Part shown: in pieces, positions 1 to 5,081 of the stretch
Layout: every line of letters begins with the position of its first letter
Numbering within the stretch: position 1 is the stretch's first letter
Assembly: GCA_035945515.1 (NCBI GenBank)
Contig: DASZAE010000314.1
Location: 1 to 5,879, forward strand
DNA: 5,879 bases
Source of the DNA: RH2-MAG17b sp035945515
Lineage (GTDB): Bacteria > Acidobacteriota > Terriglobia > UBA7540
Direction of reading: 5' to 3'
The notes under the pieces: model-generated
Told to the model about the DNA's origin: nothing
Databases searched by the model: none
Seen by the model: only the letters and a program-made list of their open reading frames with translations
Position numbers and translations under genes: made by a program

Positions 1-134
1 CTGTTTCAAAACCGGGATTACGGACTGTAGCGGCGACTTTACGTCGCCACAGCCCGTCTTTTCCAGGCTCCGATGGCGGCATAAAGCCGCCTCTACCGCG
101 TGCGCCCGATGCCACGAAATAGGTTTTGAAACAG
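1..134. repeat. Element bounded by 13-bp perfect inverted repeat, enclosing a REP pair
   Basis: The sequence ctgtttcaaaacc at 1-13 is exactly the reverse complement of ggttttgaaacag at 122-134. Between them lies a pair of inverted GTAG-type REP hairpins (27-96). The terminal repeats may extend beyond the left window edge, which cannot be seen. This looks like a small non-coding element, perhaps MITE-like, with a REP pair nested in it. It has no ORF of its own. Whether it moves is not shown by the sequence; a second copy elsewhere in the genome would be needed. Confidence 0.5.
27..96. repeat. Inverted pair of GTAG-type REP hairpins (BIME-like)
   Basis: The left unit (27-48, plus) begins GTAG and forms a stem ggcgac (32-37) / gtcgcc (43-48) with a 5-nt loop. 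The right unit (75-96) ends in CTAC, i.e. it begins GTAG on the minus strand, and forms a stem ggcggc (75-80) / gccgcc (86-91). A 5' GTAG tetranucleotide followed by a palindrome is the established layout of REPs linked to RAYT (TnpA-REP) transposases. Assignment to that class is by structure only, as no RAYT gene is in the window. Confidence 0.6.
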
Positions 135-142
135 CTTCTAGT

Positions 143-215
143 GTAGTGCCAGCAGGCGGGTGGATAATCAGGGCCGCTGTCCCAGCGGTATTTGCCGGCA
201 AGATGCCGGCGCTAC
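143..215. repeat. Second inverted pair of GTAG-type REP units, left unit decayed
   Basis: The ends gtagtgccagca (143-154) and tgccggcgctac (204-215) are inverted repeats matching at 10 of 12 positions. The right unit is intact: gccggc (194-199) / gccggc (205-210) with a 5-nt loop, followed by gctac. A further hairpin ccgctg (174-179) / cagcgg (183-188) lies between. The left unit has no clean stem and looks degenerate. The element lies just downstream of the minus-strand acyltransferase gene. It could act as a processing or termination barrier for that transcript, but there is no obvious U-tract. Confidence 0.5.
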
Positions 216-234
216 GGGCCAATTCACTGTCCAC

Positions 235-1560
235 TTACTTTTTGGACGCTAAACTGGCCTCGCCTCGGCGCACTCCACGGTCTACCCGCATCCGGCGCAA
301 AAGCGGCTGACCCCGCAGTGGGCGGGGTAGGCCTTCTGACGTCGCCACTATTTTTGAACGTTGCCGCAAAAGCTTACCAGGCGCGCGGTTGAGGCGAACC
401 CGCGTATTGATCTGGTGCAAAACGGACCATACAGTCTGTGGAAGCTTCGCGCGGAGCCATTCTTTGCCCGCTGTCCTCCTGTGAACGGACCGGAGGTACA
501 CGCTTCCGCGGGTGAGCGGGCGAGCGAAGTGGATATCAAGGTATTTGCCTACGCAGGTACCCCAGCGGGCCTTGTATTCGTCATCCCCTGCCAGGAAATC
601 GTAGCGGCGCAGACCGTCAGCAATAAACTCTTTTAACGCGCGCGCCCTGAGGACATAGCCAACCGCGTCCAGCGAATAGGCCGGATCGCGGCCCTCTTGC
701 AAAGCAAAAACCGTTGTGTCATAGCGGAAACCGAACTGCGCCGCCACAGGCGTTCCGTTAATATCCAGCAGGAAGAACTCGAGCCACCCCCGCCTGAGAA
801 ATTCGCGGCCCATTTCTAGATAAAACTGCCTCCGGGCCGCGGAAGAAAAACTCCCCGCCTCGCCCGCTTGCCGCCAACGCTCATGATGCAATTTGAAAAG
901 AATATCCAGACATTGCGGCAAACACGCTTCTTCTGTGCATTTGTAAAAGCGAACGCGATATTTTTTCTCCAGGCGGCGGGAATAATAGCCCACCTTGCCG
1001 CGCTCCTTGGCGCTGAGTTTTTTCAGATATTCTTCCCAAGTGTCAGGCAAATCGACCACTGACCACGCTCTGGGGTGGACATAGCTTACCCAGCGGCCCT
1101 CTTTGAGATGCTTCGCCAGCGCCTTGCCTGCAGGCGAATGGGAAGGCAGGGTATTCATTTCACAGAGGTCCCAATCTTTTGCTCTGCTCTTTAAATAATT
1201 CAAAAAGGTCGCGGCAAAGACATCTTCGCAACCGACGCGGACGGGAAAGTCCAGGTTATCGGAATCGCCGCTACCATCGCCAAGAAGTCGAAGCACTCGA
1301 AGTTTGACTACCGGCAAGACGCGCTCGTTCCGGATCGACAGCGGCGCCAGGGCGATCAATCGTGACGTTTCGTCATGGAAAGCGAGTACGAGCAGCTCCC
1401 GGTCTTCGCCAAACGCGCGCCACCAAGACACTAACCATCGCCACGTTGAAAAACTAGATGCTTGGGGATAGTGCGCGACCAAATCCTCCCACGCCGGGAG
1501 GAGCGGTTCGAGATCCTCCACGTCACGGTAAATACGAATCTGAATGGAGCTGGTTTTCAT
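235..1560 (-). CDS. CelD/BioF2-like GNAT-fold acyltransferase
   Basis: A 441-aa soluble protein that resembles the BioF2-like/CelD acetyltransferase family (Acetyltransf_6 type, related to FemAB-fold enzymes). I see this in residues about 185-335: a basic segment with RRLEKK near 195-200, LHHERWRQAGEAG at 225-236, the strand pair EFFLLDINGTPVAAQFGF at 261-278, EGRDPAYSLDAVGYVL at 289-304, and the diagnostic ending DFLAGDDEYKARW at 321-333. The N-terminal part, with SSFSTWRWLVSWW at 35-47, is also typical of the family. Members are often near polysaccharide or cell-envelope genes, but the substrate cannot be deduced here. The start is taken at ATG 1560; an in-frame TTG lies immediately before it at 1563, and the Shine-Dalgarno is weak (GGCAGG-like, about 12 nt away). 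Residues after about 391 are Arg-rich and outside the recognisable domain. No signal peptide or membrane segment is seen. It follows the unknown minus-strand gene by 151 nt and may share its transcript or use its own promoter. Confidence 0.85.
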   Translation of the reverse strand: MKTSSIQIRIYRDVEDLEPLLPAWEDLVAHYPQASSFSTWRWLVSWWRAFGEDRELLVLAFHDETSRLIALAPLSIRNERVLPVVKLRVLRLLGDGSGDSDNLDFPVRVGCEDVFAATFLNYLKSRAKDWDLCEMNTLPSHSPAGKALAKHLKEGRWVSYVHPRAWSVVDLPDTWEEYLKKLSAKERGKVGYYSRRLEKKYRVRFYKCTEEACLPQCLDILFKLHHERWRQAGEAGSFSSAARRQFYLEMGREFLRRGWLEFFLLDINGTPVAAQFGFRYDTTVFALQEGRDPAYSLDAVGYVLRARALKEFIADGLRRYDFLAGDDEYKARWGTCVGKYLDIHFARPLTRGSVYLRSVHRRTAGKEWLRAKLPQTVWSVLHQINTRVRLNRAPGKLLRQRSKIVATSEGLPRPLRGQPLLRRMRVDRGVRRGEASLASKK

Positions 1561-1662
1561 CAATTTCTGAAGCCTGCCGCTCCTGCGGCTCCTCGTGTTG
1601 GATTTGGAAATTTTAGCGACTTATTGGGCGCACGTTCTCTTAACCCCGGGTATTAAGCCCAG

Positions 1663-1690
1663 AATATAGCCCCCGAGCGCGACGCTACAA
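1663..1690 (-). promoter_or_regulatory. Possible sigma-70 promoter for the acyltransferase gene
   Basis: On the minus strand TTGTAG (1690-1685) and TATATT (1668-1663) are separated by 16 nt, close to consensus -35 and -10 boxes. They lie about 100 nt before the acyltransferase start and just outside the end of the upstream gene. A short inverted repeat, cttaa (1639-1643) / ttaag (1653-1657), sits just downstream and could be an operator. This rests on motif matching alone; it would give the acyltransferase a transcript separate from the small-ORF pair. Confidence 0.3.
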
Positions 1691-1711
1691 ATGTATTTGA
1701 AACACACACCC

Positions 1712-2137
1712 CTATCGCTGCGGTTCCAGCAAGCCTTCCGTGACTTGCTGGGTGTCACGCATCCTATCATAAGAGCGGCTGCGGCGCCTCATCTCAGAGA
1801 GAATCATCGGGATAAGCCGCCGGCGCCTGATTTCATCGCTGGACTGCACCGATCTCGATTCGCCGCGATAGCCGAACTCCCAATAGGACTGCTCGGCTTC
1901 GCGCGCCCCCACGAACTTTCTCGCCAGGTGATAGTGCGCCGAAGAAGAGAGGTTGACGTCCGCCTTAACCTGCAGAGTGTGATCCGCCGTGGCGACGCCG
2001 ATAAAGCAGCAACAGGATTGGTACGCCAGCTTTCCAGACCGCGCGTGGGCCAGCAGCCATGTGAGCCGCTCGTCGCTGTATGCCGTCCGAAGATATTGGC
2101 GAATCGCCCGTTTTCCATTTTTCAAACGAATGTCCAT
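1712..2137 (-). CDS. Conserved-looking protein of unknown function, 141 aa
   Basis: I do not recognise the family. The start ATG at 2137 is preceded by a perfect GGAGG (2148-2144) at 6-nt spacing, which strongly favours this frame over the overlapping 177-codon plus-strand frame and over a longer upstream start. The product is soluble and has no signal peptide or membrane helix. It starts with a basic stretch (MDIRLKNGKRAIRQYLRT), has a consecutive cysteine triplet at 42-44 within SCCCFIGVATADH, and an aromatic segment SYWEFGYRGES at about 84-94. The tail is highly basic (RRRR at 104-107, RRRSRS at 118-122). The cysteine cluster could bind metal or be redox-active, but that is speculation. 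It lies 19 nt downstream of a 32-aa ORF with an equally good Shine-Dalgarno, so the two are probably co-translated from one message. Confidence 0.7.
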   Translation of the reverse strand: MDIRLKNGKRAIRQYLRTAYSDERLTWLLAHARSGKLAYQSCCCFIGVATADHTLQVKADVNLSSSAHYHLARKFVGAREAEQSYWEFGYRGESRSVQSSDEIRRRRLIPMILSEMRRRSRSYDRMRDTQQVTEGLLEPQR

Positions 2138-2156
2138 GATGTTCCTCCAGGATATC

Positions 2157-2255
2157 TCAAGCGCCAAGCCGCAAAAGCCGCTCAATTGGATGGCTTTTGC
2201 ATGTTTCCTCTAGGTGTTCGATAATCTGAATGGCCTTGAGGGCGGCGTCAAACAT
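2157..2255 (-). CDS. Small ORF, 32 aa, upstream of the unknown gene
   Basis: This ORF runs from ATG at 2255 to TGA ending at 2157. Two tandem GGAGG motifs precede it (2265-2261 and 2260-2256); the distal one has ideal 5-nt spacing. The predicted peptide begins MFDAALKAIQIIEHLEET and ends IERLLRLGA, an amphipathic helical pattern with one Cys. It stops 19 nt before the ATG of the 141-aa gene, with that gene's own Shine-Dalgarno in the gap. It could be a genuine small protein working with its neighbour, or a leader ORF that controls it by translational coupling. A 9-bp inverted repeat (gcaaaagcc 2171-2179 / ggcttttgc 2192-2200) falls inside it and may fold in the mRNA. The function is unknown. 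Confidence 0.5.
   Translation of the reverse strand: MFDAALKAIQIIEHLEETCKSHPIERLLRLGA
2171..2200. repeat. 9-bp perfect inverted repeat inside the small ORF
   Basis: gcaaaagcc (2171-2179) and ggcttttgc (2192-2200) are perfect inverted repeats with a 12-nt loop. No T-tract follows on either strand, so it is not an intrinsic terminator. Because it sits in the small ORF just upstream of the 141-aa gene, translation of the small ORF would unfold it. That is compatible with translational coupling. Confidence 0.4.
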
Positions 2256-2436
2256 CCTCCCCTCCGCCGCCCACAACCAAAGCCATCCCCCTCGCCCCCC
2301 TTCTGTGCAATTACCGATCCAAAACTGCAGCTTATGCAGCCACGGCCCAATAGTATCCGTCGCAAAATCTTATCTGCTGAATACAACTGAAGCTATTGGA
2401 CTTAAGCGGTAGGCGCTACGAAAAGTTCGTGATGTA

Positions 2437-2456
2437 CGTATAGTTATTAAGCTCGC
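2437..2456 (+). repeat. Diverged solo copy of the MITE-like element end
   Basis: cgtatagttattaagctcgc at 2437-2456 matches cgtatggttatcaagcttgc at 2554-2573 at 17 of 20 positions, and all three differences are transitions. It is a direct repeat of the left end of the element at 2556-2763. It may be the remnant of an earlier insertion or a related end sequence. Flanking sequence on either side of the 20 bp does not match. Confidence 0.45.
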
Positions 2457-2499
2457 AGAACTACGGAAAAGGAGTTCCCTCATGGGATAAACCAATCGC

Positions 2500-2513
2500 C
2501 ATATCGTGATATG
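2500..2513. repeat. Short near-palindrome, possible operator
   Basis: catatc (2500-2505) and gatatg (2508-2513) form a 6+2+6 inverted repeat in an AT-rich stretch between the divergent gene sets. It has the size of a dimeric regulator site. Nothing else supports such a role, and it could be chance. Confidence 0.2.
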
Positions 2514-2555
2514 TTGCGTGTTTATTGCTTGGTTAACACTTTGAGAATAAAAGCG

Positions 2556-2763
2556 TATGGTTATCAAGCTTGCTCCGGCGCCAAGTTCCTCGGGACGATT
2601 CCCCTCACCCGCCCTCCTTCGTCGGGCACCCTCTCCCCCGCCGGGAGAGGGATGGAATCCCGGCCTCTTGCCCTCTCCCGGCGGGAGAGGGTGGCGAGCG
2701 GAGTGAGCCGGGTGAGGGGCGTTGCGTCGCGGTATTTCTGCCGGAGCAAGCTTGATAATCATA
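2556..2763. mobile_element. MITE-like non-coding element with about 24-bp terminal inverted repeats
   Basis: The ends ttatcaagcttgctccggc (2561-2579) and gccggagcaagcttgataa (2740-2758) are perfect 19-bp inverted repeats. They extend outward to 2556 and 2763 with only one wobble position. A second inverted pair lies inside: cccctcaccc (2601-2610) / gggtgagggg (2710-2719). The core holds two nearly identical hairpins of ccctctccc / gggagaggg (2629-2651 and 2671-2691). The flanks ataaaagcg (2547-2555) and ataaaggcg (2763-2771) agree at 8 of 9 positions and could be an aged target duplication, although the right copy overlaps the element's last base. No transposase is encoded; the ORFs read across it are by-products of the palindrome. 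The ccctctcccg-type core is a motif dispersed in many bacterial genomes. Confidence 0.55.
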
Positions 2764-2879
2764 TAAAGGCGGGCCGGTCAGAAAGTAGCTCAGTAGCAGC
2801 GGATGTCACACAGCCTTTTACACCCTTCCCATCGTGACGGCGGGAAAATATGTGAACCTACCTCTTTCCGATTCTTTGA

Positions 2880-2908
2880 TTGCTTTTGCCTGCATTCCAG
2901 CTTATAGT
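2880..2908 (+). promoter_or_regulatory. Predicted sigma-70 promoter of the aroF leader
   Basis: TTGCTT (2880-2885) and TATAGT (2903-2908) are separated by exactly 17 nt. The -10 box matches consensus at 5 of 6 positions and the -35 box at its conserved TTG. Transcription would begin near 2915, immediately before the leader ORF. That places the leader peptide, the alternative hairpins and the terminator on the transcript ahead of aroF, in the order an attenuator requires. It is predicted from motifs only. Confidence 0.5.
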
Positions 2909-2917
2909 AGTCGAGCT

Positions 2918-2983
2918 ATGCAAATGGCTTTCGCCAGCCCGTATTGGTACTATCGCTTTTGGGGTTTTACTCCCACGGGATAG
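2918..2983 (+). CDS. aroF leader peptide, rich in Phe, Tyr and Trp
   Basis: A 21-codon ORF from ATG 2918 (or 19 codons from the in-frame ATG 2924) to TAG 2981-2983. From the second Met it reads MAFASPYWYYRFWGFTPTG. Eight of 13 consecutive residues are aromatic: three Phe, three Tyr and two Trp. That composition is very unlikely by chance and is the signature of a control peptide for aromatic amino acid supply, analogous to TrpL or PheL. The gene downstream is DAHP synthase, the entry point for all three amino acids. The ribosome would stall at codons 2942-2968 when charged tRNA is scarce. The Shine-Dalgarno is weak: GAG at 2913-2915 suits the second ATG at 8-nt spacing. A longer in-frame reading from GTG 2852 is possible but would start upstream of the predicted promoter. 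Confidence 0.75.
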   Translation: MQMAFASPYWYYRFWGFTPTG

Positions 2984-3056
2984 AGTGGCGTTGGTCTGAG
3001 CGAAGAAAGAACGGTTCTCAAGGCTGACCCACTCAAAAGAGTGGGTTTTTTATTTT
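2969..3056 (+). promoter_or_regulatory. Transcription attenuator: alternative antiterminator and terminator hairpins
   Basis: Four segments can be seen. Segment 1 (actcccac, 2969-2976) can pair with segment 2 (gagtgg, 2983-2988), which begins at the last base of the leader stop codon. Segment 2 can instead pair with segment 3 (ccactc, 3029-3034), extended by gtc/gac (2994-2996 with 3026-3028) and tgag/ctca (2997-3000 with 3017-3020). Segment 3 also pairs with segment 4 (gagtggg, 3039-3045) as the terminator stem. Segments 2 and 4 share GAGTGG, so they compete for segment 3. In the classical model a ribosome at the leader stop covers segment 2 and lets the terminator form. A ribosome stalled at the aromatic codons leaves segment 2 free, so the antiterminator forms and aroF is transcribed. 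The pairings are read by eye; energies were not computed. Confidence 0.65.
3027..3056 (+). terminator. Intrinsic terminator between leader peptide and aroF
   Basis: acccactc (3027-3034) and gagtgggt (3039-3046) form a perfect 8-bp stem with an AAAA loop. The T-rich run TTTTTTATTTT (3046-3056) follows directly. It ends 17 nt before the aroF ATG and just ahead of its Shine-Dalgarno. There is no preceding gene on this strand to terminate except the leader peptide, so its position points to regulated read-through. Confidence 0.85.
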
Positions 3057-3073
3057 ATGCGGGGAGAAAACAG

Positions 3074-4111
3074 ATGATTATTTCCATGCGTCTTCATGCG
3101 ACTCAGGCGGAGATTGACCACGTTTGCGAGCGCATTAAAGAGTTTGGCTATAAAGTCCATTCAATTGTGGGAGAGGAGCGCGTCGTGATCGGAGTTGTCG
3201 GAGTGGGTGATGTGACAAATTGCCTCGAATCGATCCAGGCCATGCCCTCCGTTGAGAGCGCGGTGCGGATTTCCGCGCCTTATAAATTCGTGAGCAAAGA
3301 ATTCAAGCAGGAACGGACGCGCGTCAAAGCGGGCGGCGTGGAGATCGGCGGAGAAGAATTCGTGTTCATGGCCGGGCCGTGCTCGGTGGAAAGCGAAAAG
3401 CAGATTATGGAGACGGCGCATGCCGTCGCTGAAGGAGGCGCAAAAATTCTGCGCGGCGGCGCCTTTAAGCCTCGGACCTCGCCTTATGACTTTCAGGGTC
3501 TCGGCGAAGAAGGACTGAAGCTTTTGGCAAAAGCGCGGGAGGCGACGGGCCTGGCCATCGTTACCGAAGTGATGAGCGACCGCGAGGCGGACCTGGTTGC
3601 AGATTATGCCGACGTGATGCAGGTGGGCGCGCGCAACATGCAGAATTTCGCCTTGCTTAAGACGCTTGGCTCATGTGGACGTCCTGTGCTGCTAAAGCGA
3701 GGCATGAGCTCGACCATCAAGGAGCTTTTAATGTCCGCCGAATACATTACGGCGCACGGCAATCCTAATGTGATTCTCTGCGAACGCGGCCTGCGCACGT
3801 TTGAAACTGCAACGCGCAACACCTGCGACCTGGTCGCCGTGCCGGTGCTGAACGAACTGACGCACTTGCCGGTGATTATCGACCCCAGCCATGCGACCGG
3901 CAAGCGCAGTCTGGTTCCGCCGGTTGCGCAAGCGGCAGTGGCCATTGGCGCGGATGGGCTGATTGTGGAAGTTCATCCGTGCCCCGAGCGGGCGCTGAGC
4001 GACGGGGCGCAATCCCTCGGCATCGCCGAGTTCCGCCAGATGATGAGCCGGCTACAGCCATACCTCAGCCTATGGAAACAGCAGCGGACCGCGGAAGCCG
4101 TGGCCGTGTAG
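3074..4111 (+). CDS. aroF: 3-deoxy-7-phosphoheptulonate (DAHP) synthase, AroA beta type
   Basis: Condenses phosphoenolpyruvate with erythrose 4-phosphate to DAHP, the first committed step of the shikimate pathway. The 345-aa protein matches the Thermotoga/Bacillus-like family. Residues 1 to about 70 are a ferredoxin-like (FL) regulatory domain, known in T. maritima to mediate feedback inhibition. A TIM barrel follows, with AGPCSVES at 100-107, RGGAFKPRTSPYDFQG at 127-142, QVGARNMQNF at 183-192, KRGMSST at 208-214 and IDPSHATGKR at 269-278. The predicted metal ligands Cys103, His273, Glu299 and Asp310 are all present, each one position later than in the T. maritima enzyme. ATG 3074 has GGGGAG (3061-3066) at 7-nt spacing. 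The in-frame GTG at 3041 lies inside the terminator hairpin and is rejected. Expression is probably controlled by the upstream attenuator, in addition to any allosteric control through the FL domain. The family is also named aroG or aroA in some annotations. Confidence 0.95.
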   Translation: MIISMRLHATQAEIDHVCERIKEFGYKVHSIVGEERVVIGVVGVGDVTNCLESIQAMPSVESAVRISAPYKFVSKEFKQERTRVKAGGVEIGGEEFVFMAGPCSVESEKQIMETAHAVAEGGAKILRGGAFKPRTSPYDFQGLGEEGLKLLAKAREATGLAIVTEVMSDREADLVADYADVMQVGARNMQNFALLKTLGSCGRPVLLKRGMSSTIKELLMSAEYITAHGNPNVILCERGLRTFETATRNTCDLVAVPVLNELTHLPVIIDPSHATGKRSLVPPVAQAAVAIGADGLIVEVHPCPERALSDGAQSLGIAEFRQMMSRLQPYLSLWKQQRTAEAVAV

Positions 4112-4141
4112 CTACTCTTCTGTTAGGGATTACAACGTGCT

Positions 4142-4206
4142 GTAGCGGCGGCGTCTCGCCGCCGGTTTTTTATTTGTAAAGGCCGGCGGCCAGAGGCCGC
4201 CGCTAC
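4142..4206. repeat. Inverted pair of GTAG-type REP hairpins between aroF and trpC
   Basis: The outer ends ctgtagcggcggc (4140-4152) and gccgccgctacag (4196-4208) are perfect 13-bp inverted repeats. The left hairpin is ggcggcg (4147-4153) / cgccgcc (4157-4163) and the right one is ggcggcc (4185-4191) / ggccgcc (4195-4201); each follows GTAG on its own strand. The layout is the same as at 27-96, but the stem bases differ and remain paired. Confidence 0.7.
4147..4171 (+). terminator. Terminator-like hairpin after aroF, formed by a REP unit
   Basis: The 7-bp GC-only stem ggcggcg / cgccgcc with a 3-nt loop is followed by GG and six T residues (4166-4171), 35 nt after the aroF stop. It should terminate at least some aroF transcripts. 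trpC and trpF could then depend on partial read-through or on another promoter, although none is obvious in 4172-4268. Confidence 0.55.
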
Positions 4207-4268
4207 AGAATTCTCGGAGCGAGATTCTGACCGGGTGCGCAGGCCGAGCCTGCAATGCCAATTTCACC

Positions 4269-5081
4269 ATGCAGACCGCAACCATTCTCGATGATATCCT
4301 TATCGCGCGCGCGGAGCGGGTGAGACAGGCGAGATCGCATGTTCCGCTTGAAACTGTAGCCCGCGCGGCCGAAGCGCGCGCCGATTTCAGAAGCTTCCCC
4401 GATGCGCTTTCGCTGGACGGCCCGCACGCGGCCCGCGTGATCGCAGAGATGAAAAAGGCTTCTCCCTCGGCAGGTCTGCTGCGGAGCGACTACACGCCCA
4501 CTGCGCTGGCGCGAGACTATGAAGCTTCAGGGGCAGTGGCCCTCTCCGTGCTAACCGAAGAGGACTACTTTCAAGGCTCGCTCGATCATCTTCGTGAAGC
4601 GCGCCGGGCGGCGCGGCTGCCTGTGCTCCGCAAGGATTTCATCATCGAGCCCTACCAGGTGTATGAGTCCGCCGCGAGCGGGGCGGACGCGCTTCTGCTG
4701 ATCGTGGCGGCGCTTTCGAGCGAACGTTTGCGCGAGCTGATTGATCTCTGCCAGCGGCTGAAAGTGGCGGCGTTGGTTGAGGTTCATACCGAGGACGAGG
4801 TGTCCCGCGCGCTCGACGCGGGAGCGGAAATCGTCGGCGTCAATAATCGCGACCTCAAGACGCTTGAGGTAAAATTGGAAACTTCGTTCAAGCTGCGAGA
4901 AAAGATTCCTTCCAGATGTCTCACGGTCGCGGAAAGCGGGATCAAAAACGGCGCGGATTTAAGAAAACTCGTCGAAGCAGGCTTCCACGCCGCGCTGATT
5001 GGCGAGCGGCTGATGCGCTCGAATGATCCGGGCGGCGCACTAGGAGAATTGCTCGCGGACGCGAGAGGAAGACAGGAGTAG
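4269..5081 (+). CDS. trpC: Indole-3-glycerol-phosphate synthase
   Basis: Converts 1-(2-carboxyphenylamino)-1-deoxyribulose 5-phosphate to indole-3-glycerol phosphate by ring closure and decarboxylation, the step after TrpF in tryptophan synthesis. The 270-aa length is normal for a monofunctional enzyme. An N-terminal helical extension starting ILDDILIARAERV leads into a single TIM barrel. Residues matching the S. solfataricus active site are all present: Glu60 and Lys62 (IAEMKKASPSAG, 58-69), Lys122 (VLRKDFII, 119-126), Glu171 (ALVEVHTEDE, 168-177), Asn192 (VGVNNRDL, 189-196) and Glu222-Ser223 (VAESGI, 220-225). The usual SPSKG is SPSAG here; this position is variable in the family. The start at ATG 4269 fits the family N-terminus but has no clear Shine-Dalgarno. 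The TAG stop is the first part of a REP element (GTAG, 5078-5081). Confidence 0.96.
   Translation: MQTATILDDILIARAERVRQARSHVPLETVARAAEARADFRSFPDALSLDGPHAARVIAEMKKASPSAGLLRSDYTPTALARDYEASGAVALSVLTEEDYFQGSLDHLREARRAARLPVLRKDFIIEPYQVYESAASGADALLLIVAALSSERLRELIDLCQRLKVAALVEVHTEDEVSRALDAGAEIVGVNNRDLKTLEVKLETSFKLREKIPSRCLTVAESGIKNGADLRKLVEAGFHAALIGERLMRSNDPGGALGELLADARGRQE

Noticed and set aside
1691..2224. Plus-strand open frame of 177 codons
   Set aside because: It lies antisense to the 141-aa and 32-aa minus-strand genes, which have perfect Shine-Dalgarno sites. It lacks its own and reads as low-character, Pro/Arg/Ala-rich protein.
2467..2489. AAAAGGAG followed by ATG GGA TAA, a two-codon ORF
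   Set aside because: The Shine-Dalgarno is good, but Met-Gly-stop has no visible downstream gene or regulatory structure. It is probably chance.
2629..2691. CRISPR-like or tandem repeat array from the two CCCTCTCCC hairpins
   Set aside because: There are only two copies, they are palindromic, with no regular spacers; they are explained as the core of the MITE-like element.
2370..2837. Several overlapping ORFs of 60-130 codons on both strands
   Set aside because: They read through the palindromic MITE-like element. Their internal repeats and mirror-image products (GEGGRVRG-type strings) come from the inverted repeats.
2852..2983. Longer 43-codon version of the leader peptide from GTG 2852
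   Set aside because: It would begin upstream of the predicted promoter and adds residues with no aromatic enrichment. The short form is more consistent with known attenuators, though the long form is not strictly excluded.
3041..3073. GTG 3041 as an upstream start for aroF
   Set aside because: It sits in the terminator stem and would add 11 residues translated from its T-tract. ATG 3074 has a good Shine-Dalgarno and matches the family N-terminus.
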